Shown here: one piece after another, positions 24,719 through 32,185 of the stretch | Position numbering within the stretch: the stretch's first letter is position 1 | How the letters are laid out: each line of letters begins with the position of its first letter | NCBI RefSeq assembly: GCF_002150035.1 | Contig: NZ_NETS01000010.1 | Span: 1,736,001-1,800,000 of the forward strand | From: Leptospira venezuelensis | GTDB taxonomy: Bacteria > Spirochaetota > Leptospiria > Leptospirales > Leptospiraceae | Reading direction: 5' to 3' | Length of the DNA stretch: 64,000 bases | Made by a program: the position numbers and the translations under genes | Notes under the pieces: model-generated | Told to the model about the DNA's origin: nothing | What the model saw: only the letters and a program-made list of their open reading frames with translations | Database searches by the model: none

Positions 24719-25500
24719 ACGAATTAATCTTATTTGAACTAAAAGAAAATATTAGAAGCAAATGGATGTTTGTGTTTGCTGGCTTTCTTGCAATTTCTGC
24801 GGGAGCACTCAACTATTTCGGGGACGAGAACGGTGGAAGATTAGTTGTAAGCCAGATGAATCTGGTCTTATTTGTAGTCCCTTTATTCTCCATTACGTTT
24901 GCTGGACTAACATTCAACGATTCACTTCCTTTTGCGGAAGTACTTCTTTCTAAATCATTGACTAGAACCCAATATTTTTTTGGGAAATATTTCGGGGTCA
25001 GTTTATCTTTATTTTTAAGTTTTCTAGTTGGGCTTGCGATTCCGGGGCTACCATTTCTTTTCACTGAACCTAAGCTTACGATCTTATTTGTTGAGTTACT
25101 CCTTTTCGGAACTGTATTAATTTTAGTATTTGTTTCTCTGGGATTTTTATTAGCTTCTTTTTTTAAAAAGGGAGAGCTGATCGTTTCAGGAGCCTTACTT
25201 ATTTGGTTATATTTCTTTTTACTATTCGATTCGTTTGTTTTTATGTTGAGTATATATTTAGGCGATTATCCGGTAGAAATCCCTGCATTACTTGTAATTC
25301 TATTTAATCCAGTCGATCTAGTTCGGATTTTGATCATTCTACAAACGAAAGCATCTGTACTGCTTGGATTCTCAGGAGCATTTTTAATCAGAAGTTTAGG
25401 CATATCTTTTGTTGTCCTACTGTCTATTTTATTCCTAATATTTTGGATTACAATGCCTTTGAGTATTTCTTACAAAAGGTTTTTAGTTCGAAATTTCTAA
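24715..25500 (+). CDS. nosY: NosY membrane subunit of the NosDFY complex
   Basis: 261 residues with six predicted membrane helices (for example WMFVFAGFLAISAGALNYFG, LVLFVVPLFSITFAGLTFN and LGISFVVLLSILFLIFWI). It begins with an amphipathic ELILFELKENIRSKW segment like other NosY/ABC-2 permeases. The charged LSKSLTRTQYFFGKYFG stretch is the coupling region expected to contact NosF. It is the last gene of the nos operon and is followed by an intrinsic terminator. Confidence 0.9.
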   Translation: MNELILFELKENIRSKWMFVFAGFLAISAGALNYFGDENGGRLVVSQMNLVLFVVPLFSITFAGLTFNDSLPFAEVLLSKSLTRTQYFFGKYFGVSLSLFLSFLVGLAIPGLPFLFTEPKLTILFVELLLFGTVLILVFVSLGFLLASFFKKGELIVSGALLIWLYFFLLFDSFVFMLSIYLGDYPVEIPALLVILFNPVDLVRILIILQTKASVLLGFSGAFLIRSLGISFVVLLSILFLIFWITMPLSISYKRFLVRNF

Positions 25501-25506
25501 ATGAGA

Positions 25507-25550
25507 AGAAGGCCTATAGTATAAACTGATTGGGGCCTTCTGCATTTTTT
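25507..25550 (+). terminator. Terminator after nosY
   Basis: AGAAGGCC (25507-25514) pairs with GGCCTTCT (25534-25541) across a 19-nt loop, followed by GCATTTTTT. It ends the nos operon just before the convergent outer-membrane protein gene. Confidence 0.8.
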
Positions 25551-25551
25551 A

Positions 25552-26709
25552 TTAATTCAGATCATAACGAACGAATACATTAACCATTGTCTGCATTGCG
25601 AGTTGAGGACCGTTCAGATGTTGGTGGAAAGGTTTTCCCGCCTCAAAACCGAATCGAATTTTTTCTTCCAAAAGGAAATTCATGCCGACTAACGCATCTG
25701 TTCGGTGTCCACCTTGTCGATTCGGATCATTCTGAGGATCCATTTTAGGGTCTAATGAACCGTCCTGTCCTTTTATATTATCCCAATTAACGGATTGCAC
25801 TCGAATAGAAACGCTTACCCAGGAAGATAAAGAATAAGCGATCCAAGAACTTAGTTCATAAATATTTCCGAAACGATATTGGTTTTGATTTTTGGAGCTG
25901 CGCAGATTGGCATTGGCTCCGAATCCCCAAGAAAATCGATTTGATTTTCCTGAGTATGCGACTCCGGGTAAATAATTGATCGTCCCTGTTCCAGGTTGCA
26001 TATTATACGGGACTTTTTGATTACCCATCATTGGCATCCAATCTCTTTCGTCTATGGAGCCAGTGGGAAGAGAGATCCCAAAATTCAAAAAGAATTCATG
26101 ATCATTCCTTTTTAGAATACGATGGGCAGCAGAGAAAGAAATATCTCCTACACCTCCAGACTTCATCGCAGAGGAGTCGAAATTGCTAGTCTCCATCATC
26201 ATTTGGTTCTTTACGACGGGGACCATGAACATAATCATAGTGTCGTCAGAAATTCCATACATCGCGCTTGTCATATATGATTCCATTAACATGGTCTTTG
26301 GAACTGACATATAACGATATCCGTTGACGGAAGTTTGAGGAATATTTGGTCCTCCTGTTAGCAAACTTCCGGTGGGCATAGAAACACTTGGGTCGAATTG
26401 AGGAAACCAGAGAGCTTCGTAGGTGCCTAGGGATTTATTTCCGTTTAGAAGTCCTGACATTTGCATTCCCATATAACGAAAATCTAAAACCCAAGACCCT
26501 TTTTTGTGCACATGAGGGAACATTATACCTGCTGGAGCAATCTGATCTGCTCTTAGTTCATGTTGATGGGCTTGGTCGTTAGACTCTTTTCGATGAAGTG
26601 CATGCGGATCTGGTTCTTCTGCAGGCTTAGGAATATCAACCTCATTAGAAAGAATATTATTAAAAGAAAATATAATTAAAAAAGAGTAAATTAAAATACG
26701 ATACTTCAT
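25552..26709 (-). CDS. Met/His-rich outer-membrane barrel protein, probable copper-linked porin
   Basis: ATG 26709 follows GGAGG and is chosen over the in-frame TTG at 26721. A signal peptide (MKYRILIYSFLIIFSFNNILS) is followed by a His-rich stretch (DPHALHRKES, QAHQHELRAD) and a beta-barrel. Methionine clusters stand out: MGMQMSG, DDTMIMFMVPVV and KNQMMMETSN. This matches a family of 'G-x-W-x-(F/Y)-RYMxMxMxG' outer-membrane proteins often found beside copper genes; the family has no settled function. Position in an FNR-box operon convergent with nosY suggests copper passage across the outer membrane for NosZ. That role is inference. Confidence 0.7.
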   Translation of the reverse strand: MKYRILIYSFLIIFSFNNILSNEVDIPKPAEEPDPHALHRKESNDQAHQHELRADQIAPAGIMFPHVHKKGSWVLDFRYMGMQMSGLLNGNKSLGTYEALWFPQFDPSVSMPTGSLLTGGPNIPQTSVNGYRYMSVPKTMLMESYMTSAMYGISDDTMIMFMVPVVKNQMMMETSNFDSSAMKSGGVGDISFSAAHRILKRNDHEFFLNFGISLPTGSIDERDWMPMMGNQKVPYNMQPGTGTINYLPGVAYSGKSNRFSWGFGANANLRSSKNQNQYRFGNIYELSSWIAYSLSSWVSVSIRVQSVNWDNIKGQDGSLDPKMDPQNDPNRQGGHRTDALVGMNFLLEEKIRFGFEAGKPFHQHLNGPQLAMQTMVNVFVRYDLN

Positions 26710-26730
26710 GATTACCTCCAAGTATCCTTA

Positions 26731-26758
26731 TAAAAAAAGAGGGCCGCTTAGCGGCCCC
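26731..26758 (-). terminator. Intercistronic terminator or attenuator
   Basis: Read on the minus strand: GGGCCGCT and AGCGGCCC arms (26757-26741) followed by TCTTTTTTTA. It lies between the lipoprotein gene ending at 26769 and the outer-membrane gene starting at 26709. Only about 22 bp separate it from that start, so it may act as an attenuator that lowers expression of the last gene. Confidence 0.75.
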
Positions 26759-26768
26759 AGTGGAATGA

Positions 26769-27551
26769 TCAATCGACTTGGGACAAAATCGATCCAATCG
26801 TAAAAGACGTTAGTTTTGCCCCATTCAAGATGAAACCTATCCTGTTTCCGGAATACACAGGCACGCTCATCATCTGCATGACAGGAAACATCATCATTGA
26901 ATTTCGTTCGGATTGAGATACTTCAGAGCAGGCTTTAGGCCAAGCGTTGATCCATTGCTCCGAGCTCGCATATTGGAAATCGATGCAATACGTATAATTT
27001 GTGTCGGGAGATAAGGCAGCTGTTCCTTTACTTACAAGTTCAAAGTTGCCGGACATGTCTGAATAGAATTGCTCTTTACTAGAATTTGTTAGACGAAATG
27101 CAGGACCAGAGATCGGAGTTCCTGATCCGTAAACATAAGCAGTTATGCTTCCACCAGATTTTAAAGAGAAGGATACTTCTAAATTTGTTCCTCCGCTTGA
27201 ACTAGGAAGAACAGCATTCCCCAAACTGTAAAATACTGAGTCGGAGGAATTGCCACTTAGCCCTTTTTCGAGTTGAGAGCTATTCCCAGTAAATCCTAAA
27301 GATTCCAAATCATTTGGAGAACAATTTTGGATATCGTATCTTGTACGCTTTGGATGCACATAAGAGAGAGAATTCGAAATAGGAGTTATATTTTGAATGG
27401 AACATCCTTCCTTAGCAGAGACTCCGAGAACGAGGGTTTGCATAAGTTGTTGTTCGGAAGAAGTACCCTTTGAGAGAGAACCCAACTGGGAACAGTCGAA
27501 ATGAAAGAATGCGAGAATGATCGCGGTTGTTGAAATATAGCGAGATAGCAT
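26769..27551 (-). CDS. Lipoprotein with Met-rich C-terminal segment
   Basis: 260 residues. The lipoprotein signal ends FFHFDCSQL. A Ser/Gly-rich region follows, then a single carboxypeptidase-regulatory-like sandwich (ITAYVYGSGTPISGPAFRLTN, SDMSGNFELV, NYTYCIDFQY). Close to the C-terminus comes RNSMMMFPVMQMMSVPVY, seven Met within about 18 residues, a pattern typical of Cu(I)-binding stretches. Four further Cys could form disulfides. No family recognised. It sits between the Cys/His-rich and the Met-rich outer-membrane genes, so a copper-delivery role is the natural guess. Confidence 0.6.
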   Translation of the reverse strand: MLSRYISTTAIILAFFHFDCSQLGSLSKGTSSEQQLMQTLVLGVSAKEGCSIQNITPISNSLSYVHPKRTRYDIQNCSPNDLESLGFTGNSSQLEKGLSGNSSDSVFYSLGNAVLPSSSGGTNLEVSFSLKSGGSITAYVYGSGTPISGPAFRLTNSSKEQFYSDMSGNFELVSKGTAALSPDTNYTYCIDFQYASSEQWINAWPKACSEVSQSERNSMMMFPVMQMMSVPVYSGNRIGFILNGAKLTSFTIGSILSQVD

Positions 27552-27630
27552 ATTTACTTTCCTTTATATTATGAATAGACATATACGATTCTTCCAAAAA
27601 TGAACTTGGCAATCTTGGAAGATGGGGTGA

Positions 27631-28083
27631 TTAGGCTAAGGAAAGATTTTTGGGAGGACGTTTTAATTTTCGGGTATGATCTTTTGATAATGCTCCTGAA
27701 TATACTTCCTTTACTTTAAAAGTAGATTGGAGAGCAGGAACAATATTTATATGAGCGGTAATTATATAATAGGAGAAGATTCTGATTTGAGAAAAGATTC
27801 GATCTGAACTCTCCTTTTTGCATCCGCATTCGTGTGTGGTTATTTCTGACTTAGAATGGCAGTTCGGACGGTCTTGTTTTTGGGAGTTACTAGATTTAGC
27901 CAGTTCCGTTTTCGCGCTGAAAAAATCATCTTCCCTACTTGGGTGAGTTTCTCGATTTGAATTATGATTGCAGTGGCAGATAGAATTTCCTAAAAACAAT
28001 TTTTCGAATACGATTCCTTCCGCAGGAACAAGCAAGCGGGGAAAAAAGATCAGAGTTAAAAGCCAAGCTGTAATCGTTTTCAT
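27631..28083 (-). CDS. Cys/His-rich secreted protein, probable metal binder
   Basis: 150 residues with a signal-like N-terminus (MKTITAWLLTLIFFPRLLVPAEG). Metal-ligand motifs are dense: NSICHCNHNSNRETHPS and RPNCHSKSEITTHECGCKK. A hydrophobic stretch IFSYYIITAHINIVPALQ follows, then a basic tail (DHTRKLKRPPKNLS). Fold and family are not recognised; DUF2946-like copper proteins have a comparable size and Cys/His tail. First gene of an FNR-box operon with the Met-rich lipoprotein and outer-membrane protein genes. Copper is the likely metal because of the neighbouring NosZ locus. Confidence 0.6.
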   Translation of the reverse strand: MKTITAWLLTLIFFPRLLVPAEGIVFEKLFLGNSICHCNHNSNRETHPSREDDFFSAKTELAKSSNSQKQDRPNCHSKSEITTHECGCKKESSDRIFSQIRIFSYYIITAHINIVPALQSTFKVKEVYSGALSKDHTRKLKRPPKNLSLA

Positions 28084-28105
28084 CTCGAAAGACTCTAACG
28101 AATTA

Positions 28106-28148
28106 AGTTTAACTCCTTATGAACATAAAATGCATTGATGACGATCAA
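28106..28148 (-). promoter_or_regulatory. FNR/DNR-type promoter of the Cys/His-Met protein operon
   Basis: TTGATGACGATCAA (28135-28148) is a clean TTGAT-N4-ATCAA site, and the flanking A/T extends the palindrome by one pair. On the minus strand a -10-like TAAACT (28111-28106, four of six matches) lies about 33 bp from its centre. The box is 52 bp from ATG 28083. Confidence 0.65.
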
Positions 28149-28188
28149 TCCGGGAGATTGAAACACCAAGATATATTTTTGATTTATC

Positions 28189-29187
28189 TCAAGATTTGGA
28201 TTCTTGTTTTAGTGTACGAATCATATTCTTAAGTTGACTCAGGGTTTTTCTGAACGGCAAAAAGTAGATCTTTAATATATTACGGAAGTCGGAATCTTCT
28301 TCTTCCTCTAAACCGAAGACTATATTTTCTGCTTCTCCTTTTTTCGGAATATAAAGACTTCCGAAAAGAATATCCCAAAAAGCAAAAGAAACTCCAATGT
28401 TCTTGTTTTGAAGATTAATATCCACACTGTGATGGATTTGGTGTTGAGCAGGGCTTAGTAGTATCCTGCTCAACCATCTCGGAAATCTAAGGCCTATATG
28501 AGAATGTCTTAAATTTGCATATAGATTGAATACGAAAATTCCGGCATTTACACCTAAGAAAGACAACATATTGATGCCATTCGGAAATAAAAAAACAGCA
28601 ATCCCTGTTACGATCCCTGAACAAAAAGCCCCTAATGAATTCACCAAGATTGCTTCTACTGGATGTACTCTATACACCGTGAGAGGGTTCAATACTTTCG
28701 CAGAATGATGTAACTTATGAAACTCCCAAAGAAATGTTTTATGAAGAAGCCAGTGAGCGAAAAATCTACCGAAATCGTTAGCCAGCCAAAATAAGATCGA
28801 ATAGATGAAAATGAAGGAGGTTTGTGAAGAGAAGGAAAAATTTGCCTCTCCGAATATTTTGAGCAGAGATCCGTTAATAAAAGCGGATACACTGGCACCT
28901 GATATAACGAAGTAACCAAAGAATAGAGCGAATAAGAATGTGTTTATTGCGTAATACTTATAATCTAATAGAGCAGATTCATGTAGCCAGATCTTCTTGG
29001 ATAAATTTTCTCGCAGGTATTCCCGAGAACTAAATCCTTTTTCCTTCCATCCTCTCCATACAATCAGTAAAATTGTAATCAAAATCGAACTTAGAATATA
29101 AAACCAATATATCTTTACAGAAGGTAGGAATATAATCCTTATTGGACTAAGAAGAGAACGAAAAATTTCCGTAAAGTAAGCCTGCAT
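28189..29187 (-). CDS. Fatty-acid hydroxylase/sterol desaturase superfamily membrane protein
   Basis: 332 residues with about five membrane helices and the three His clusters of the non-haem di-iron family: HWLLHKTFLWEFHKLHH, then HSHIGLRFPRW, then PAQHQIHHSVD. These proteins insert oxygen into, or desaturate, lipid chains at the membrane using O2. The C-terminal LKIYFLPFRKTLSQLKN is a basic helix. It lies 75 bp after NnrS on the same strand. Why an O2-using enzyme should follow NnrS is unclear; it may have its own promoter in the gap. Confidence 0.82.
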   Translation of the reverse strand: MQAYFTEIFRSLLSPIRIIFLPSVKIYWFYILSSILITILLIVWRGWKEKGFSSREYLRENLSKKIWLHESALLDYKYYAINTFLFALFFGYFVISGASVSAFINGSLLKIFGEANFSFSSQTSFIFIYSILFWLANDFGRFFAHWLLHKTFLWEFHKLHHSAKVLNPLTVYRVHPVEAILVNSLGAFCSGIVTGIAVFLFPNGINMLSFLGVNAGIFVFNLYANLRHSHIGLRFPRWLSRILLSPAQHQIHHSVDINLQNKNIGVSFAFWDILFGSLYIPKKGEAENIVFGLEEEEDSDFRNILKIYFLPFRKTLSQLKNMIRTLKQESKS

Positions 29188-29241
29188 AAAACTAAATTTG
29201 AATTCTCCGTATCGGAAAAGAGCGGGTCAAATCTAAATTTT

Positions 29242-29266
29242 CGAACGAAAAGCTGAGAAATCTCAG
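29242..29266 (-). terminator. Weak hairpin at the end of nnrS
   Basis: On the minus strand CTGAGA-TT-TCTCAG (29266-29253) overlaps the NnrS stop codon and is followed by CTTTTCGTTCG. The stem is short and the T-tract interrupted, so partial termination at most. Confidence 0.35.
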
Positions 29267-30441
29267 GAACTGGTGAACGCTCTCGGACTTATTAAAATTT
29301 TCGAATATTTAACTGCAAAAATCAAAAACGAGATTATCCAGAATATTGCGGAAAATAAGTAAGCTTCCCTGTATTTATTTAATAAGGGAAGAAATACCCT
29401 GGCGATAACCGCTAAGTTTATCAAAATATATGCGAAGATAATCGATTTAGAGGCTTTAATGGGTCTACCTGTATGCCCTAGAGAGACTCTTGTAATCATG
29501 CCATAGATGAATACTCCAATCCCTCCAACGGTAAAGATATGAAATGCGGAAGAAGTGGGAAAAAATCCTAAATGAGAAAGTCCATATGCTAAAAATCCAG
29601 TACATAACCAGAAATAACCTGAATGTAAGATCCAAAGGATAGCTACCTTTTTAGATTTCCACGGTTCCCAGAAAAGCCAGCGTGAATAGTTTAACATTCC
29701 GAAAGCAAGGCAATATAATCCTGCAAATGGAACGATTTGCGAAAACCAGAAGGCGCAAGCTTCTATGGCCAAGAAAAGAAATCCACCGTATCTTATCAAA
29801 ATTTCTAATTTAAGGAATCGTTTTGGATTCGAACCCGGAATAGCTGCTGAAGAGAAGAAAGGCATAATCCTTCCACCGATCAAGATTACAAATTGAAGTA
29901 TTATGAAAAGAGAAAGATGTATTAAATGTAGACTCCATCCTTCCGGCAAAATACTTAGAAATGAAAATGCAGTGAGTATATGCAGCAAAAACAAAAGAAA
30001 ATAAGTTACCACAACTACTCGATTATGCTCCTGGCCTTTTGCAAATAAAGGAGGTGCAAGGTAGAAGAGAACAAGTAGATCACAATACAGATCCGCAGTA
30101 AGTGCAATATAGGAAAGATATGGATTTGATAAGAATCCGAATCTACCTAATAACCAAAGTCCGAATAGAAGTGCTAAATATCCTTCTTTTGCTAGAACTT
30201 TTTTCGTCCAATTCTGACCCGCAGTAAAAAGGAATCCAATAATTATTCCACGTCCAAAACCGAAGACCATCTCGTAAGAATGTATTTGAATTCCTCCCGT
30301 TAGAAATGGAGAAGGAATGATTGAAAATAGGATTAAGATCCAGATAAGAACTGCGAATATAGCATGAAATGAACTAAATAAAAAAAATGGACGAAAGGCA
30401 ACGGACCAAATTGCAGAGCGAAAATCTAAAAATGATTTCAT
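29263..30441 (-). CDS. nnrS: NnrS family membrane protein
   Basis: 392 residues and about twelve membrane helices. It opens with the family signature SVAFRPFFLFSSFHAIFAVLIW, then IQIHSYEMVFGFGRGIIIGFLFTAGQNWT, where NnrS proteins have 'WHAHEMLFGF...GFLLTA.PNWT'. A late HIFTVGGIGVFIYGMITRVSLGHTGR segment is also conserved. NnrS binds haem and copper and protects cells against NO and related nitrosative stress. It is preceded by the strongest FNR/DNR promoter in the window. ATG 30441 lies 7 nt after TATAAT, so the transcript may be leaderless. Confidence 0.9.
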   Translation of the reverse strand: MKSFLDFRSAIWSVAFRPFFLFSSFHAIFAVLIWILILFSIIPSPFLTGGIQIHSYEMVFGFGRGIIIGFLFTAGQNWTKKVLAKEGYLALLFGLWLLGRFGFLSNPYLSYIALTADLYCDLLVLFYLAPPLFAKGQEHNRVVVVTYFLLFLLHILTAFSFLSILPEGWSLHLIHLSLFIILQFVILIGGRIMPFFSSAAIPGSNPKRFLKLEILIRYGGFLFLAIEACAFWFSQIVPFAGLYCLAFGMLNYSRWLFWEPWKSKKVAILWILHSGYFWLCTGFLAYGLSHLGFFPTSSAFHIFTVGGIGVFIYGMITRVSLGHTGRPIKASKSIIFAYILINLAVIARVFLPLLNKYREAYLFSAIFWIISFLIFAVKYSKILISPRAFTSS

Positions 30442-30448
30442 CCTTTCT

Positions 30449-30492
30449 ATTATAAGAAAGAATCCTTATTTTGTCTTTGATCTGAATCAAAG
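30449..30492 (-). promoter_or_regulatory. FNR/DNR-type promoter of nnrS
   Basis: CTTTGATCTGAATCAAAG (30475-30492) contains the perfect palindrome TTGAT-CTGA-ATCAA. On the minus strand a perfect -10 TATAAT (30454-30449) lies exactly 32 bp from its centre, the class II FNR arrangement. The predicted start point, about 30442, is next to the ATG at 30441. Confidence 0.85.
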
Positions 30493-30500
30493 AGCAGAGA

Positions 30501-31619
30501 TCAATTTGTTATGCCGTCAATGCAGCCATTGTTAAAAGTACTCGGATAAAATATTTGAGTCTCGAATTCATAGTTAGAAAAAGTGATATTCGTAAATCTG
30601 GTACATTTTTTTAATACGGTCAGTCCTGGATTTCTTTGTGCACAGGTTTGGGTCGCACTCCAAACTCCTTGAAAAGTAGCGCATTCTGTCGTATTCATAG
30701 CTGTGCCTGCGTCATAATCGAAACAGCCATCGCTTTCGAAGAAAGAGCCTATATAGTTGCAGCTTCCTCCTCCAGTAACATGAGTATTTTTCGCTTGGAT
30801 AGAAAATGATACCGAGGAATTATTCGAAACTAGGATTTGGTAATTTCCAATTGTTTTCGGATTATTAACAGAATCTTTGGAACTAATATCACTCCCTGAG
30901 GTGACCGAAGTCATGTCCATTAAGTCTGATCCGTTCGTGTCGGGTGGATAAAGAGCAACTTTATTAAGAGAATTCCCTGAGCTAACAAGTTTAATGCCTA
31001 TTATAAAATCCTTATACGTAGGACTTACATTCAATTTGAAAAGTTTTTCATCTGTTGAAGAAGTAATCGTAGAAGTAAGTGCAGCGCCATTCATCGTTAA
31101 TGTAGAAGCGGTTGCATGGGTGATTACACTTTCTAATGGCTTCGACTTAGCCATAATTTGATTATTTACCAAAAGAGAAAAATTATATTTTCCATATGGC
31201 CAAGAAGAGGAATTGAAGTAGCTAGTAAAAGTTCCGACATCTTGTATTATCCATTGAGTATTGAGCGTATCTTTAATGGATTGGCAATAATCCATACAAT
31301 TTACTGAATCTGTGAGGTAGGATGTGAGGGCTCCTGACCAAATTCCAGTACCTACTTGTGAGATCTTATAATTAACTGTAATCAAATCCCCTGGTTTGTA
31401 ATTTTCAGGCTCTATGGAAAGAATTTGGATTTTAGGAGCTTCTTCTGGAAGTTCGATTTGTCCAGATGAAGAAAAGCTAGTTAATCCTGCGATCGTAGCA
31501 AGTTGTTCTAATTGAGGATTGCCAGAAGATTGGAAACAGGAGGTAAATATTACAAAAGGGATAGAAAATACAAATCTGCTCCTAAAACACATTAACCGAA
31601 ATTCCGACATCTTTGCCAT
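30501..31619 (-). CDS. Lipoprotein of unknown function
   Basis: 372 residues. The signal ends PFVIFTSCFQSSG, with other in-frame Met codons at 31610 and 31592 that could also start it. Mature part: a beta-sandwich opening with IQILSIEPENYKPGDLITVNYKIS, a CARDB- or Big-like strand order, then a Ser/Thr-rich pre-peptidase-like domain (KLNVSPTYKDFIIGIKLVSSG). A Cys-rich end (GGSCNYIGSFFESDGCFDY, TECATF, QTCAQRN, KKCTRF) suggests several disulfides. No enzyme motif. The divergent gene at 31732 has an AraC-type repeat in the shared gap. Confidence 0.6.
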   Translation of the reverse strand: MAKMSEFRLMCFRSRFVFSIPFVIFTSCFQSSGNPQLEQLATIAGLTSFSSSGQIELPEEAPKIQILSIEPENYKPGDLITVNYKISQVGTGIWSGALTSYLTDSVNCMDYCQSIKDTLNTQWIIQDVGTFTSYFNSSSWPYGKYNFSLLVNNQIMAKSKPLESVITHATASTLTMNGAALTSTITSSTDEKLFKLNVSPTYKDFIIGIKLVSSGNSLNKVALYPPDTNGSDLMDMTSVTSGSDISSKDSVNNPKTIGNYQILVSNNSSVSFSIQAKNTHVTGGGSCNYIGSFFESDGCFDYDAGTAMNTTECATFQGVWSATQTCAQRNPGLTVLKKCTRFTNITFSNYEFETQIFYPSTFNNGCIDGITN

Positions 31620-31672
31620 CTATGAATATAGATTTTCATATAGGTTTTCGGACAACAAAATTATTCATTTAC

Positions 31673-31688
31673 ACCGGAATCATTCAAG
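31673..31688 (+). promoter_or_regulatory. Copy 1 of a 16-bp motif, predicted AraC-family operator
   Basis: ACCGGAATCATTCAAG, identical to the copies at 32170-32185 (opposite strand) and 33071-33086. It ends 43 bp before ATG 31732, a distance fitting an activator site near -35 of that gene. Confidence 0.65.
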
Positions 31689-31731
31689 ACAAACGATTTG
31701 ATCCAATGCATAATTTGTAATACTTTTTATT

Positions 31732-32130
31732 ATGAATCTGAATAAAGTGATAATTCGCTTAGTGATAGGCGGCTATATTTTTGTGAATGTTTTTATGCAG
31801 ATAGATTTCTTTGCAGGAAGAAATATCTGGGCGAAATATTATAAGATAGAGAACAACCAGGTTACGGAACAAAATTACGAGAATGAAGTTAGTGAGATCG
31901 AAGCAGGAAAAAAAGCATATTATGCAAAAACATTCTTTTTGCTGATCTTATTAATTTTACTCGCGTTCAATGTAAAATTTCCACTCGGATTCGGTATTTC
32001 CTTTTTCTCTTATGCAATCTTAATGCTATTATTCTTCGGAATCAATCGACCGACTACGATCTATTTTCTGGCTTCTGCCCTTACCTTAATTACTTATTTT
32101 ATCCCTTCTAAACAGGTTAAGGAATCTTAA
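31732..32130 (+). CDS. Small membrane protein of unknown function
   Basis: 132 residues with a first membrane helix (LVIGGYIFVNVFMQIDFFAG), a charged loop carrying IEAGKKAYYAK, and three closely spaced C-terminal helices (FFLLILLILLAFNV, GISFFSYAILMLLFFG, IYFLASALTLITYFIPS). No family recognised. It is preceded by the 16-bp motif shared with the AraC gene and the M24 peptidase gene, so probably regulated together with them. Confidence 0.6.
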   Translation: MNLNKVIIRLVIGGYIFVNVFMQIDFFAGRNIWAKYYKIENNQVTEQNYENEVSEIEAGKKAYYAKTFFLLILLILLAFNVKFPLGFGISFFSYAILMLLFFGINRPTTIYFLASALTLITYFIPSKQVKES

Positions 32131-32169
32131 CTATGAATTTTGTTTTTAAGAAGGCCGTTGACCTGATGA

Positions 32170-32185
32170 CTTGAATGATTCCGGT
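32170..32185 (-). promoter_or_regulatory. Copy 2 of the 16-bp motif, at the 5' end of the AraC gene
   Basis: Minus-strand ACCGGAATCATTCAAG, covering the first possible start codon (TTG 32171) of the regulator. A site here would suit negative autoregulation, and it suggests that the true start is a little further downstream. Confidence 0.6.

Noticed and set aside
28179..28192. TTGATTTATCTCAA as an additional FNR/DNR box
   Set aside because: The right half is CTCAA (one mismatch) and it overlaps the stop end of the hydroxylase gene. A clean box 31 bp away explains the promoter better.
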